Origin: Streptomyces dangxiongensis
GTDB lineage: Bacteria; Actinomycetota; Actinomycetes; Streptomycetales; Streptomycetaceae
Direction of reading: 5' to 3'
DNA length: 64,000 nucleotides
Assembly (NCBI RefSeq): GCF_003675325.1
Contig: NZ_CP033073.1
Location: forward strand, 7,564,001-7,628,000
Below are positions 51,964 through 60,469 of the stretch, piece by piece. Position numbers and translations under genes: made by a program. The notes beneath the pieces were generated by a model. It searched no databases and was not told where the DNA came from. It saw only the letters and a program-made list of their open reading frames with translations. Positions within the stretch are counted from its first letter, which is position 1, and each line of letters begins with the position of its first letter.

Positions 51964-52569
51964 ATGACTCCTGTGACCCGGCTCCGGCAGTGGCAACGGT
52001 TACGGGCGCGCGACAGGGAGATGCGTCAGTTCGCCGAGACGCTCATCGCTCCGGTCCGGGGACGGCTGGGTGACGCCGACGCGGAAGGTGACCTGGAGGC
52101 GCCGGCAGATCCCGAAGCCCTGTTCGAAGCACTGGTGGAGTCCGCCCGGCAGTGGCGCGGCGATCGCAGGCTCGAGGTGCACAAGGTGCACATCCCGCGT
52201 GAGTTCAAGGCCACCGGGATGTGGCTGGAGCGGGCCGACCGTGACGACATCATCATCGAGCGGGACGCGGCCATCTGGCATCAGGCGCAGATCTTCGGTC
52301 ACGAGCTGTGGCACATGCGGCAGAAGGACGGCTTCACCCCCGAGCAGTTGGCGGGCGGGGCGTGGGACGAGCTGCAGTCCGGGCATGCGCACGGCGCGCA
52401 GCCGGCCGCCGCGCGTTCACGCTTCGACGAGGATCCCGAGAAGGAGGCCGAACTGTTCGGCATCCGGGTCGGGCAGGAGATGCGGGCGCTGATGGAACGG
52501 GACGTGATCACGGGCGCGACCGCCCGCCGTATCGCAGATGCTCTCAGCTATCGAGGGAACCGGAAATGA
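51964..52569 (+). CDS. ImmA/IrrE-type zinc metallopeptidase
   Basis: 201 residues from ATG 51964 with GGAG six bases upstream; in-frame GTG 51808 and ATG 51859 would overlap or abut the regulator gene and lack comparable sites. The zinc motif is complete: H113, E114 and H117 in QIFGHELWHM, and a downstream acidic ligand candidate in EKEAELFGIRVG. A helical region precedes it (RLRQWQRLRARDREMRQFAE). Family members cleave XRE regulators on a stress signal or act as toxin-like components. Its stop overlaps the next start (ATGA), so it is coupled to the membrane protein gene. Confidence 0.85.
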   Translation: MTPVTRLRQWQRLRARDREMRQFAETLIAPVRGRLGDADAEGDLEAPADPEALFEALVESARQWRGDRRLEVHKVHIPREFKATGMWLERADRDDIIIERDAAIWHQAQIFGHELWHMRQKDGFTPEQLAGGAWDELQSGHAHGAQPAAARSRFDEDPEKEAELFGIRVGQEMRALMERDVITGATARRIADALSYRGNRK

Positions 52570-53723
52570 GTGGGTCGATCAACTACATAAGCTGCGGCCT
52601 GCTGTGGATCGGGCTCCTGGTGAAACTGCCGGGCCTGATCCGGAACGGGAGCGAGCCCTCGCTCCGTGCCATCAACGCGGTGTTGGCGTTCGCGTCGCTG
52701 TGCTTCCTCCTCGGCGCGCCCAGCTCGGTCGAGGTGATCAACCGGGTCAGCGGCGTACCCAACCTGGCCGCCCCTCTGACCTATGCCTCGATCACCGCGT
52801 ACAGCGCGACACTTCTGATCCTGATCGCCTGCTGGCGGGGCGGCCCCTCCGCGCGCCGGACGACACGGAGCTGGCTCTACGGCTACGCGGCTGTCCTCCT
52901 CGGTATCGCCACCCTCTACATCCTGGGGGACGCCACGGAGGAGCGTCGCAGCGACTTCGACACGTACTACGCGACGGCGCCCTGGATCTCCGAGATGGTC
53001 GTCCTGTACCTGGTCGCTCATCTGACGGCCGTGACGGTCAGTGCCGTCTGGTCGCTGCGCTGGGCGTTCGAGGCGGAGGTCCGCAGACTGCCCTGGCTGC
53101 GGGCCAGCCTGCTGACGATCGGCGCCGGTACGGTCATCAGCGCCGGGTACAGCGTCTCCAAGCTGGTCGCCGTCATCGCGCGGTGGGCCGGCCGGGACTG
53201 GGCGGTCCTCGGCACCTCCATTCCGCCCCTGTGCGCCGGCCTCGGCGCACTGCTCACGGTGGTGGGAGTCCTCCTTCCCGTGGCGGGCCACCACCTTTCG
53301 GCGTGGCGTGACTTCTTCCGTCTCGCACCCCTCGACGCCGTCCTGGACCCGGTCCTCAAAGAACGCGCGCTGCGCGTCGAGCGCCCGCGTTCCCCGCTCC
53401 TGTGGGGCACTTGGCGCTGGAGCACCATCCACAACGGTCTCCTTGCGCTCGAGACACACTTCGACGAACGGCTCTACGACGAGGCCTTCGGCGCGGAGTT
53501 CGACAGGACGGGTGACTGGGGGAGTGCCACCTCGACCGCATGGGCCGTGACCATCGCCGCGGCCGTACGGCGCAGCACCCGGCCCGTGCTCAGACCCGCG
53601 GGCGCGCCGACGCGGCTCTCCCACCCGAGGGACGCCGAGTCCCTGGTCCGGATCGCCGATGCCGTGAGGAAGTCCGAGCGGACGGTACGAGAGCCGGACA
53701 CCGTGGCGGCCCAGTCGGTCTGA
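52566..53723 (+). CDS. MAB_1171c-type (DUF6545-like) seven-helix membrane protein, copy 1
   Basis: 385 residues from ATG 52566, overlapping the protease stop. Seven hydrophobic segments occupy residues 4-236, then a soluble C-terminal tail of about 150 residues (HLSAWRDFFRLAPLDAVLDP, TIHNGLLALETHFDERLYDE). Blocks shared with copy 2 include VPNLAAPLTYASITAYSATL, DFDTYYATAPWISEMVVLYL and SKLVAVIARWAGRDWAVLG. The family is labelled putative transporter, but no transporter signature is visible; a seven-helix bundle with a cytosolic tail would equally suit a sensor. Its partners in the operon are the protease, the second copy and the FAD enzyme. Confidence 0.82.
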   Translation: MSGSINYISCGLLWIGLLVKLPGLIRNGSEPSLRAINAVLAFASLCFLLGAPSSVEVINRVSGVPNLAAPLTYASITAYSATLLILIACWRGGPSARRTTRSWLYGYAAVLLGIATLYILGDATEERRSDFDTYYATAPWISEMVVLYLVAHLTAVTVSAVWSLRWAFEAEVRRLPWLRASLLTIGAGTVISAGYSVSKLVAVIARWAGRDWAVLGTSIPPLCAGLGALLTVVGVLLPVAGHHLSAWRDFFRLAPLDAVLDPVLKERALRVERPRSPLLWGTWRWSTIHNGLLALETHFDERLYDEAFGAEFDRTGDWGSATSTAWAVTIAAAVRRSTRPVLRPAGAPTRLSHPRDAESLVRIADAVRKSERTVREPDTVAAQSV

Positions 53724-53783
53724 GCCAGGATCCGAGCATTCGATTCCCCCACCTCCGCGGACCTGAACGGAGTCCCCGAAAAG

Positions 53784-54941
53784 ATGAGTCTTGTCGTGTA
53801 TATGGCGTCCATTCTTCTGGCTCTGGCCGCCGTACTTCTTCGCCGACCACGCAGGACTCCCCGCTCACCCCTGTCCAACGCCACGCGGGCCACCGCGTTC
53901 ATCGCCGCCACGTGCTTCTTCTGGTCCGCTCCCGTCACCCTCGCCGCGGTCAACCACGCCACGGGCATCCCCAACGTCGGCGCCCCGCTGACCTACAGCT
54001 CGATCTCTGCCCTGAGCTGCTCCCTGATCATCCTGCTGATCCACTGGAGAGGCGGTCCCGAGGAGCGGATACGGCGGATGACCCGGATGACGGTCGCCGT
54101 CTACGGGACACTCATCGTCGCCATCGTCCTGCTGTTCAGCCTGGCGGACGCGCACACGGAGCGGCTCACCGACCTGGACACGTACTACGCCAACACCCCG
54201 TACATGCGGGAGATGATCAGCCTCTACCTCGTGGGTCACCTGGCGAGCACCGTCGTCCTGAGCGCCGTCTGCCTGAAATGGGCGCGCGACGAGGTCACCG
54301 GGCTCCTGCGCGTCGGCCTGCGACTGATCCTCGCCGGCCTCCTGCTCGACGCCCTCGGCTTCACACTCGCCAAGGTCACCGCTGTCGTCGCACGCTGGCT
54401 GGGGTACGACCTGGACGTCCTGTCCACCACCGTCGCCCCGCCGGCCGCCGCGCTCGGCGCTCTGATCTACTCCACCGGATTCGTCCTTCCACGTCTCGCG
54501 TCCGCCGCCGCCGCGGAGCGGCAGAGCCTGGCCACCTACCGTGCGCTGACACCGCTGTGGTCCGCGGTGAAGGACGTGGTGACGGCACCACCGGTCGCGG
54601 AACCGACGTGGTGGCAGCCCTGGTGGCAGATGCCGAGCAGCCGCCTCTACCTGCTCGAAGCCAACATCCATGACGCTCTGCTCCAGTTGACGGCGCACTT
54701 CGACCAACGGGTCGGCCACGCGGCGTACGCGGCCGCCGTGGAGCGTGGCGAGCGACAGGAACAGGCCCGGTTCGCCTCCGAACGCGAGATGATCATCGAC
54801 GGTATCCGCCGTGCTTCGGGCAAGGGGGACGGACCTGCCGACCCGCCGGAGAAGTTCCGCGTCACCATCGGTTTGGTCGAGCTGGCGCACGCCGTGAACC
54901 GCCTCCGTGAGGCGGCGCCGGCGCAGGCGAGAATCCAGTGA
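53784..54941 (+). CDS. MAB_1171c-type (DUF6545-like) seven-helix membrane protein, copy 2
   Basis: 385 residues from ATG 53784 with GGAG 11 bases upstream, 60 bases after copy 1. The same plan is seen: seven hydrophobic segments up to about residue 236, then a 150-residue tail. Shared blocks are IPNVGAPLTYSSISALSCSL, DLDTYYANTPYMREMISLYL and AKVTAVVARWLGYDLDVLS. The tails differ, here with Trp-rich EPTWWQPWWQMPSSRLYLLE and helical DALLQLTAHFDQRVGHAAYA. The two copies are old paralogs and may form a heterodimer. Function is unknown. Confidence 0.82.
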   Translation: MSLVVYMASILLALAAVLLRRPRRTPRSPLSNATRATAFIAATCFFWSAPVTLAAVNHATGIPNVGAPLTYSSISALSCSLIILLIHWRGGPEERIRRMTRMTVAVYGTLIVAIVLLFSLADAHTERLTDLDTYYANTPYMREMISLYLVGHLASTVVLSAVCLKWARDEVTGLLRVGLRLILAGLLLDALGFTLAKVTAVVARWLGYDLDVLSTTVAPPAAALGALIYSTGFVLPRLASAAAAERQSLATYRALTPLWSAVKDVVTAPPVAEPTWWQPWWQMPSSRLYLLEANIHDALLQLTAHFDQRVGHAAYAAAVERGERQEQARFASEREMIIDGIRRASGKGDGPADPPEKFRVTIGLVELAHAVNRLREAAPAQARIQ

Positions 54942-54973
54942 GACCGTCTCACGAGTGCTACAGGGAGTAACAG

Positions 54974-56419
54974 TTGTCGCAAAAAGCCGTCGTGATCGGA
55001 GCCGGCACAGCCGGGCTGGTGGCCGCCGCGGCCCTGGCCCGCGCCGAGCCCGCGCTACAGATCCTCCTTCTGGACAGGGACGAGCTTCCCGAGGGTCCTG
55101 AGAACCGGCGCGGTGTTCCCCAGGGCCACCACGCCCATCTGCTCATGGCCGGCGGCCTGGCCGCGATGGAGTCGCTCTTCCCGGACAGCGTGCGCGACCG
55201 TCTCCTGAGCGCGGGGGCGCACGAGATCGCCCTCGGCAACGGCATGCTCGCCCTCACAGCGGACAGCGGGTGGTTCCGCCGGTGGAGGTGGAACGGCCCG
55301 CACATGATCACCTGCACACGCGCTCTGCTGGACTGGGTCCTCCGGCAGGCCCTGCTCGACTCCTGTGCCACCATCTCGATCCACCGGGCCACCGTGGAGG
55401 GGCTCCTCGGCGACGCTCAGCGTGTCCACGGTGTCCGTATCAGCGGGGCGGACCACGACCTCGGCACGGAACTGGAAGCGGACTTCGTCGTCGACGCGAG
55501 CGGTCGGGGATCAGGCAGCCTGACGTGGCTCAGCGGCATAGGCGTCACGGGTGTCGAAGAGCGGAAGATCGACTCCGGGCTCACCAACGCCACCCGGATC
55601 TACCGCACGCCGGAGGGTGCCGAATCGTTTCCGCTGACGGTGGTGCAGGCCAACCCCTACAACGGTCGGCCCGGCCGGAGCGCCATGGTGCTCCCGATCG
55701 AGGGGAACCGGTGGATGGTCAGCGCGGGGGGCACCCGGGGCGGTGAACCTCCCCAGGACGCGCAGGGTTTCCTCGAGTACACCCTTGGCCTGCCGCACCC
55801 CATCGTCGGCCACCTGATCTCCGGCGCGCAGCCCCTCACCGACGTCGTGGTCACCCGCGGCCGCAGCACGAGCAATGCCCGCCGGTACTTCGAGAAGTCG
55901 CCGCGGTGGCCCGAACGGTTCGTCGTGCTCGGCGACGCGCTGACCACCTTCAACCCCGCCTACGGACAGGGCATGTCGGTGGCGGCGCTCGGCGCCCAGG
56001 TCCTCACCCGCGAAGTCCAGCAGCACGGCCTCACCGGCCCTGGCCTGTCCCGACGCGTCCTGCGCGGCGCCGCCCGCCACGTCGACACGGCCTGGGCCAC
56101 CGCCGTCGGCATGGACATCCTCTACCCGGGCGTACTCGGCGGAGCGCCCACACTCGCCGACCGGGTCACCGCCCACTACGCACGCCGACTGACCAAGGCC
56201 GCGACCGGCTCCTACGACGCAGCGGCAGCCCTCTGGGACGTCACCAGCCTGAAGGCCACTCCGACCCGCGTGCTCCGGCCGAAGGCCCTGCTGGCCGGCC
56301 TGACCGGCCCGTTCCTACCCCGGACGTCCGAACCCCCGCTGTGGCCTTCGGAGAGGGAGGTGCTCAACCGGCTGAGAAAGGCCGCCGAGAGGACAGCCAC
56401 GTCCGTGGCCCACTCATGA
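54974..56419 (+). CDS. FAD-dependent monooxygenase / oxidoreductase, last gene of the five-gene operon
   Basis: 481 residues from TTG 54974 with AGGGAG six bases upstream. The N-terminal FAD motif is VVIGAGTAGLVAAAALARAE (GxGxxG). The second flavin motif is VLGDALTTFNPAYGQGMSVA, where GD contacts the ribityl chain. A middle region (RRWRWNGPHMITCTRALLDW, LEADFVVDASGRGS) fits the group of FAD monooxygenases that includes geranylgeranyl-reductase and halogenase-like enzymes. No signal peptide or membrane helix. It would oxidise a small, perhaps hydrophobic, molecule with NAD(P)H and oxygen. Its place in an operon with membrane and protease genes is unusual. Confidence 0.85.
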   Translation: MSQKAVVIGAGTAGLVAAAALARAEPALQILLLDRDELPEGPENRRGVPQGHHAHLLMAGGLAAMESLFPDSVRDRLLSAGAHEIALGNGMLALTADSGWFRRWRWNGPHMITCTRALLDWVLRQALLDSCATISIHRATVEGLLGDAQRVHGVRISGADHDLGTELEADFVVDASGRGSGSLTWLSGIGVTGVEERKIDSGLTNATRIYRTPEGAESFPLTVVQANPYNGRPGRSAMVLPIEGNRWMVSAGGTRGGEPPQDAQGFLEYTLGLPHPIVGHLISGAQPLTDVVVTRGRSTSNARRYFEKSPRWPERFVVLGDALTTFNPAYGQGMSVAALGAQVLTREVQQHGLTGPGLSRRVLRGAARHVDTAWATAVGMDILYPGVLGGAPTLADRVTAHYARRLTKAATGSYDAAAALWDVTSLKATPTRVLRPKALLAGLTGPFLPRTSEPPLWPSEREVLNRLRKAAERTATSVAHS

Positions 56420-56559
56420 CTTCCGGTTGTTCCGGGCGTGGCGGGCCACCGAGGAGCCACCTGGTCCCGCAGCGCTGCCTCCCCGAGCAGTGCGCCACCC
56501 CTCCTGCCGGCCCCGACCCGCACGACAGTGCCTGGGGCCGCACCGGGGGCACAGAGCCT

Positions 56560-56940
56560 TCAGAGCGGGTTGAGGCGGGCCTTGAGCAGGCAGAACACAT
56601 TGCCCTCGGGGTCGGCGAGAACGTGCCAGGACTCCTCGCCGGTCTGGCCGATGTCGGCCGGGCGCGCCCCGAGCTTCAGGAGGCGTTCGAGCTCGGCGTC
56701 CTGGTCCCGGTCGGTGGCGTTGACGTCGATGTGCAGCCGGGGCTTTCCCGGCTCCGGCTCGTCCCTGCGGCTGAGGAAGAGCGTCGGCTGCGGGCCGCCG
56801 AACCCGTCGCGCGGTCCGATCTCCAGGCTGCCGTCCTCTTCGCGATCGAGCACCACGAAGTCCAGGACCTCGCACCAGAACCGCGCCAGCACCTCGGGCT
56901 CGCGGCAACCGAGCACGAGTTCACTGATACGACATGCCAT
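56560..56940 (-). CDS. VOC-superfamily (glyoxalase-like) protein
   Basis: 126 residues from ATG 56940; no clear ribosome site is visible. The fold is seen in ACRISELVLGCREPEVLARF, FWCEVLDFVVLDREEDGSLE, then RLHIDVNATDRDQDAELERL and SWHVLADPEGNVFCLLKARL. Acidic or His residues that could hold a metal are at H in RLHIDV and E in DPEGN. It resembles small VOC proteins often linked to resistance or to unknown small-molecule reactions. It is independent of the VOC protein at 47876 and shares little beyond the fold. It points toward the FAD monooxygenase gene. Confidence 0.82.
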   Translation of the reverse strand: MACRISELVLGCREPEVLARFWCEVLDFVVLDREEDGSLEIGPRDGFGGPQPTLFLSRRDEPEPGKPRLHIDVNATDRDQDAELERLLKLGARPADIGQTGEESWHVLADPEGNVFCLLKARLNPL

Positions 56941-57401
56941 GGATGAAACCTACTCTCAGCGTGGGAACTGCCGGGGTGGCCACAACGGAGCCCTTGGGCC
57001 CACGCAGCCGGAACACGTTCGAGACCGTACCCGGTGAGGCGAGCCGGTGCGAGGAGTTTCTGGGGGCTCCTGGCGTTGTTCGGCCGGGCCGCCGGGCGAG
57101 GACCGTAGCCGTACGGACCGCGTCCCCGAGCCGGTGGTGCCCGTCGGGCCGCTGTTCCCGCGACGGCCGGCCTGCGTCCATGCACCGGAGGTACGGCTCG
57201 GGGTCGCGCGCCGTCCGCCAGCGCGACCCCGACTCCGCCGGAGGCCCCGGCTCACACGGTGGAGAGACAGTGCCGGCGGCTGCCGGGGACGCCTCGCGCG
57301 CCCCTCCGCACGCTCTGGTGACCGCCGTTCGCAGCGCATGACACTGGCAACCGTCGTCCGGGGACACCGACGATGAAACCAGTGGTAAGGAGACGATCCG
57401 C
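56941..57401. other. 461-base intergenic region
   Basis: Divergent control region between the VOC gene and the secreted I36-type gene. AAGGAG before 57402 is the only clear signal. No reading frame with coding features and no clear palindrome was seen. Confidence 0.5.
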
Positions 57402-57788
57402 ATGCGCCGTATCACCTCGCTCGCCATCGCCTCGGTCGCCTTCGCGGCGGCCCTCGGCACCGCCCCCGCCGTGTCCGCCCCGGCGGCCACGCAGTCCGGC
57501 GCCGTCGCCGCGGCCTTCCACTGCGACCCGGGGCACTTCTGCATCTACAGCGGCTGGGACGGCGGCGGGACCCGCTGCCAGTGGACGTCGGAGAAGGTCG
57601 CGAACACCGCCGACGCGTGCTCCTTCATCCGCAACGGCAAGAAGGTGCTGTCCGTGTGGAACGGCACAGGTCACCGCATCCAGTACTACACGCAGACCAA
57701 CTACCACGCGCGCGTCGGATCGACGACCGCCGGTCATGGCGGCAACCTCCAGGGCAGCTACCAGATCCGCTCCTTCAAGAAGCAGTAG
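57402..57788 (+). CDS. Secreted protein of the peptidase inhibitor I36 type
   Basis: 128 residues from ATG 57402 with AAGGAG nine bases upstream. A signal peptide (RRITSLAIASVAFAAALGTA, Ala-x-Ala near 22-26) is clear. The mature domain has HCDPGHFCIYSGWDGGGTRC, then ADACSFIRNGKKVLSVWNGT and GSYQIRSFKK, with four cysteines that can form two disulfides. This is the small crystallin-like fold of family I36 (SMPI-type) inhibitors from Streptomyces, active against extracellular metallopeptidases; many members are untested. It appears monocistronic. Confidence 0.82.
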   Translation: MRRITSLAIASVAFAAALGTAPAVSAPAATQSGAVAAAFHCDPGHFCIYSGWDGGGTRCQWTSEKVANTADACSFIRNGKKVLSVWNGTGHRIQYYTQTNYHARVGSTTAGHGGNLQGSYQIRSFKKQ

Positions 57789-57976
57789 GCCCGTGAGCGC
57801 GGATCCAGGCGTCGCAACAGCGTGTCCGCGCGTGGGCGGGCGGCGGCGGACGTCCCGCGCCCGACCTCAGGCTGGGACGGTGGGAGGCCGTCGCGCCAGC
57901 GCCCCGGCGGATTCTGTGTGCGGTGGGGGACCAGGTCCGAGTCGGGCGTTTCGCGGTGGCGGCCGGGTCCACCGGG

Positions 57977-59056
57977 TCAGGACCCCTGTCGGGTGCTCCT
58001 GACTGACGTGGTGCGGGCGAACCAGGTCCGGGCCTCGTCGTCGGACAGGACGCGGATCAGCTCGGCCTTGCCCGGGAGATGGGGAAAGAACCGGTCGGCG
58101 TTCCAACTGCGCCTGTACAGCGGTTCGTCCAGTACGAGCAGGCGGTACCCCTCCACCACGGGGATGTCGTCGGGCAGTCCCTCGTTCCAGATCCGCTCGC
58201 CGTCCGGGGCGAGGAGTTCGAAGGCTCCGGTCGCGACGGCGTCGGTGGGTTCTTGAGCGGGCTCGGGATCCGTGGCCAGGCGGACGATCTCGGCTGAAGG
58301 AGCGGTGCCGGGCACGTGGCCGCCACCGACCAGGACGTGGGCGAGCAGCGTGTGCAACTGGAAGTTGTCCCCGATGCCGCCGATCCGCATCTCGAACCCG
58401 CTCCCGGTGGGCCGGTGCAGCACCATCAGGGGCTCGTCGTCCAGCACCGCCAGGGCGTAGGCCAGGCACTTGAGGTCGTGCCGCCCGAGGGCTGCCAGCT
58501 CGCGGCAGGCGGGGAGGAGTGCGGAGGCGTGCCGACGGCGTACCTCCGCGCTGCGGCACAGCACCGCCAGCGCGGGCGGCTGCCATTCCTCGGCCGAGCA
58601 CCAGGCCAGCGCCAGCCGCGTGACCTCGTACGCGTCGCCGCCCAAGCGGGCCGGCAGCGCATCGTCGATGATCTCCTCGTCGGGCTCCGGCAGTTCGTCC
58701 TCGGCGCCGCCGGCAGTGTTCCAGCGGTGGGCGAACTCCAGGGCGTCGAACAGGTCTTGGCGGACACCGTCGAGGACCGGTTCCGCGCAGGCCGCCGGAT
58801 CGGCGCCGCGCTCGACGCAGAAGCCGGCCGCCGACGCCAGGAGCGGGCGCGGACCGGTGGGCGGGAAGGCGGTGAGCAGCGCGGCCAGGCGGGGCCCCGC
58901 CAGGACGCACTCCGTGTCCGTCGCCTGCCGCAGGCCCTTGAGCATGGCGGCGAAGGCACGTTCGGTGCGGGCGCCGTCGCGAGCGTCGACGGCCTGCTCC
59001 AGCTCGGACACGACGGCACCGAGGCCCGGGGCCTTCTGCTTCCTCTTGAAGATCAC
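57977..59056 (-). CDS. Conserved hypothetical protein
   Basis: 359 residues from GTG 59056, with AAGG seven bases upstream; GTG 59062 is two codons earlier but too close to that box. It is an acidic, soluble and largely helical protein: VVSELEQAVDARDGARTERA, AFAAMLKGLRQATDTECVLA, LACLAYAL-like helices, then a beta-rich part near MRIGGIGDNFQLHTLLAHVL. The end (RFFPHLPGKAELIRVLSDDE, ARTWFARTTSVRS) is polar. No catalytic motif or known domain is recognised. Good codon bias and length make it a real gene; function is unknown. Confidence 0.72.
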   Translation of the reverse strand: MIFKRKQKAPGLGAVVSELEQAVDARDGARTERAFAAMLKGLRQATDTECVLAGPRLAALLTAFPPTGPRPLLASAAGFCVERGADPAACAEPVLDGVRQDLFDALEFAHRWNTAGGAEDELPEPDEEIIDDALPARLGGDAYEVTRLALAWCSAEEWQPPALAVLCRSAEVRRRHASALLPACRELAALGRHDLKCLAYALAVLDDEPLMVLHRPTGSGFEMRIGGIGDNFQLHTLLAHVLVGGGHVPGTAPSAEIVRLATDPEPAQEPTDAVATGAFELLAPDGERIWNEGLPDDIPVVEGYRLLVLDEPLYRRSWNADRFFPHLPGKAELIRVLSDDEARTWFARTTSVRSTRQGS

Positions 59057-59310
59057 CGGCACACCTTAGGCCCAGGGGCGGCAGGCGTCACCGTGCGGGT
59101 CGTGCGCACAGCGCTGCCGTACGGGTCGTGGGCACGGGCGCGTGTACGTGAGCCAGCACGCGGCGTGCGACTGGAGGTCGCCGGCTCCGCGCCCCGTCCG
59201 TCGCACGCGGCCGACCCGCGTCCGGCGCGGCGTGCCGAGCCGGAGTCCGCCGGGCCGGTCCGGTGGCCGGCTCCGGCCCCTGTGTCAGTGGCGGCTGCAA
59301 CCCTGGACGC

Positions 59311-59607
59311 ATGAACGGAGACGAGCAGTTGCTGCGCGGCCGGGTGTACGGCCGCGACCACGAGGACCAGGAACCCGGCCCGCTTGCGCACCGGACGTAC
59401 GCCGCGCTCACCGGCGGCCCGCTGGACGGGCTGCTGCTGGACATCACGGGCTGGCGGCCGGAGGAGGTCGACGACGGCGCGGCCCTGCCCACCGAGCTGG
59501 GCCGGTTCCCCGGCGGGCGGTCGCTGTACGACCCGCGGCCCGGCGAGCCCCGCGCACCCGGTCCGGGCGTGGCCTGCAGCTTCTATTACTGCGGCGACAC
59601 GCCCTGA
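59311..59607 (+). CDS. Hypothetical protein
   Basis: 98 residues from ATG 59311; an in-frame ATG lies at 59263, and no strong ribosome site is seen for either. The sequence has a compact core (YAALTGGPLDGLLLDITGWR, PEEVDDGAALPTELGRFPGG, ACSFYYCGD at the end) and an acidic N-terminus. It looks like a small, soluble, conserved protein, but no family can be assigned. It stands alone near the tpg-tap pair; the next piece of coding sequence is the orphan fragment at 59629. Confidence 0.55.
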   Translation: MNGDEQLLRGRVYGRDHEDQEPGPLAHRTYAALTGGPLDGLLLDITGWRPEEVDDGAALPTELGRFPGGRSLYDPRPGEPRAPGPGVACSFYYCGDTP

Positions 59608-59628
59608 CCACGGCCCCGACCACGTTAG

Positions 59629-59787
59629 ACCGGGGTCACGCTGACCTACGACTGGTCGGCGGTGCCGCAGTTCATCCGGGAGTACATCCAGTTCCCGCCG
59701 TTCGGCCCTGATCATCTCACCGACTCGCTGCACCACCTGGCCGGCCTCGCCGCACCGACGCCGGAGGCCCCGACGCAGGGCGGCTGA
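59629..59787 (+). pseudogene. Orphan C-terminal coding fragment
   Basis: A short open frame, with a TAG just upstream at 59626-59628, reading LTYDWSAVPQFIREYIQFPP then FGPDHLTDSLHHLAGLAAPT and ending TGA at 59785-59787. It has natural, non-shadow composition but no ATG, GTG or TTG start and no ribosome site. It is probably the tail of a gene whose body was lost, or a gene with an unseen start. No family is recognised. Confidence 0.4.
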
Positions 59788-59898
59788 GGGTGCCGACGTG
59801 AAGCGTCGTGGCGCGCGGGTGCCGGATGGGTGGCCGCATCGCCCTCACCACCGACGGCACTCCTGCCCGCCATCAGGCGCGTCGACGTGCCGAGGTGG

Positions 59899-60456
59899 CT
59901 ACAGCTCGAACTCCAGATGCCCGAGGTCGGTGAATTCCACCTCCAGCCCGTGCGCGCGGCGCCCGCTGTCGCGGAAGTAGACCTCGCCCAGGGCCTCGGC
60001 GGCGATCTCGCGGAGCTGGTCCTCGGTGGCGCCGGCTTCCTGGGCCGTGAAGAGGCGGGCGGCGTGGTGGGGCGGGAGGGCGAGGGTGAGGTGACGCAGC
60101 CGGGCGTCGTCGGTGCTGCCGGGGGCCGCGGTGAAGCCGAACCGGGCGCGGGTGTCGATCATGATGCCGCCCGTGGTGGCCGCGGTCTGCTTGGCCCTGG
60201 CCCTGATCTGCGGCTGCCAGCGCGCGCGGACCTCCCGTTCGAGCCGGTCGGCGAGCTCCGGCCGGGGCTTCCTGATCTCGTTCTTCACGTACCGCTCCAC
60301 GGTGCGCCGGCTGACGCCGAGCAGCTCGGCCACGCGCCGGGTGCTGCGCCGGTGCTGCCGGACCAGGTAGCGCATCTGTGCCCCGGCGGACTTGGGGAGC
60401 GGACGCGTGAACGCGCCCTGCACCGCCTTGTCGAGTTCCTCCGCGACCGTGACCAT
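59899..60456 (-). CDS. tpg: Terminal protein Tpg, covalently bound telomere protein
   Basis: 185 residues from ATG 60456, the usual length of Tpg. Recognisable blocks are KAVQGAFTRPLPKSAGAQMR, the helix-turn-helix RRVAELLGVSRRTVERYVKN (about 38-57), IRKPRPELADRLEREVRARW, IDTRARFGFTAAPGSTDDAR and ATEDQLREIAAEALGEVYFR. Tpg binds the 5' ends of linear Streptomyces chromosomes and plasmids, serving as the protein primer that fills in the lagging-strand gap. It follows tap by 13 bases, as in known telomere loci. Its presence shows that the replicon is linear. Confidence 0.92.
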   Translation of the reverse strand: MVTVAEELDKAVQGAFTRPLPKSAGAQMRYLVRQHRRSTRRVAELLGVSRRTVERYVKNEIRKPRPELADRLEREVRARWQPQIRARAKQTAATTGGIMIDTRARFGFTAAPGSTDDARLRHLTLALPPHHAARLFTAQEAGATEDQLREIAAEALGEVYFRDSGRRAHGLEVEFTDLGHLEFEL

Positions 60457-60469
60457 CGCCGTAACGCTC

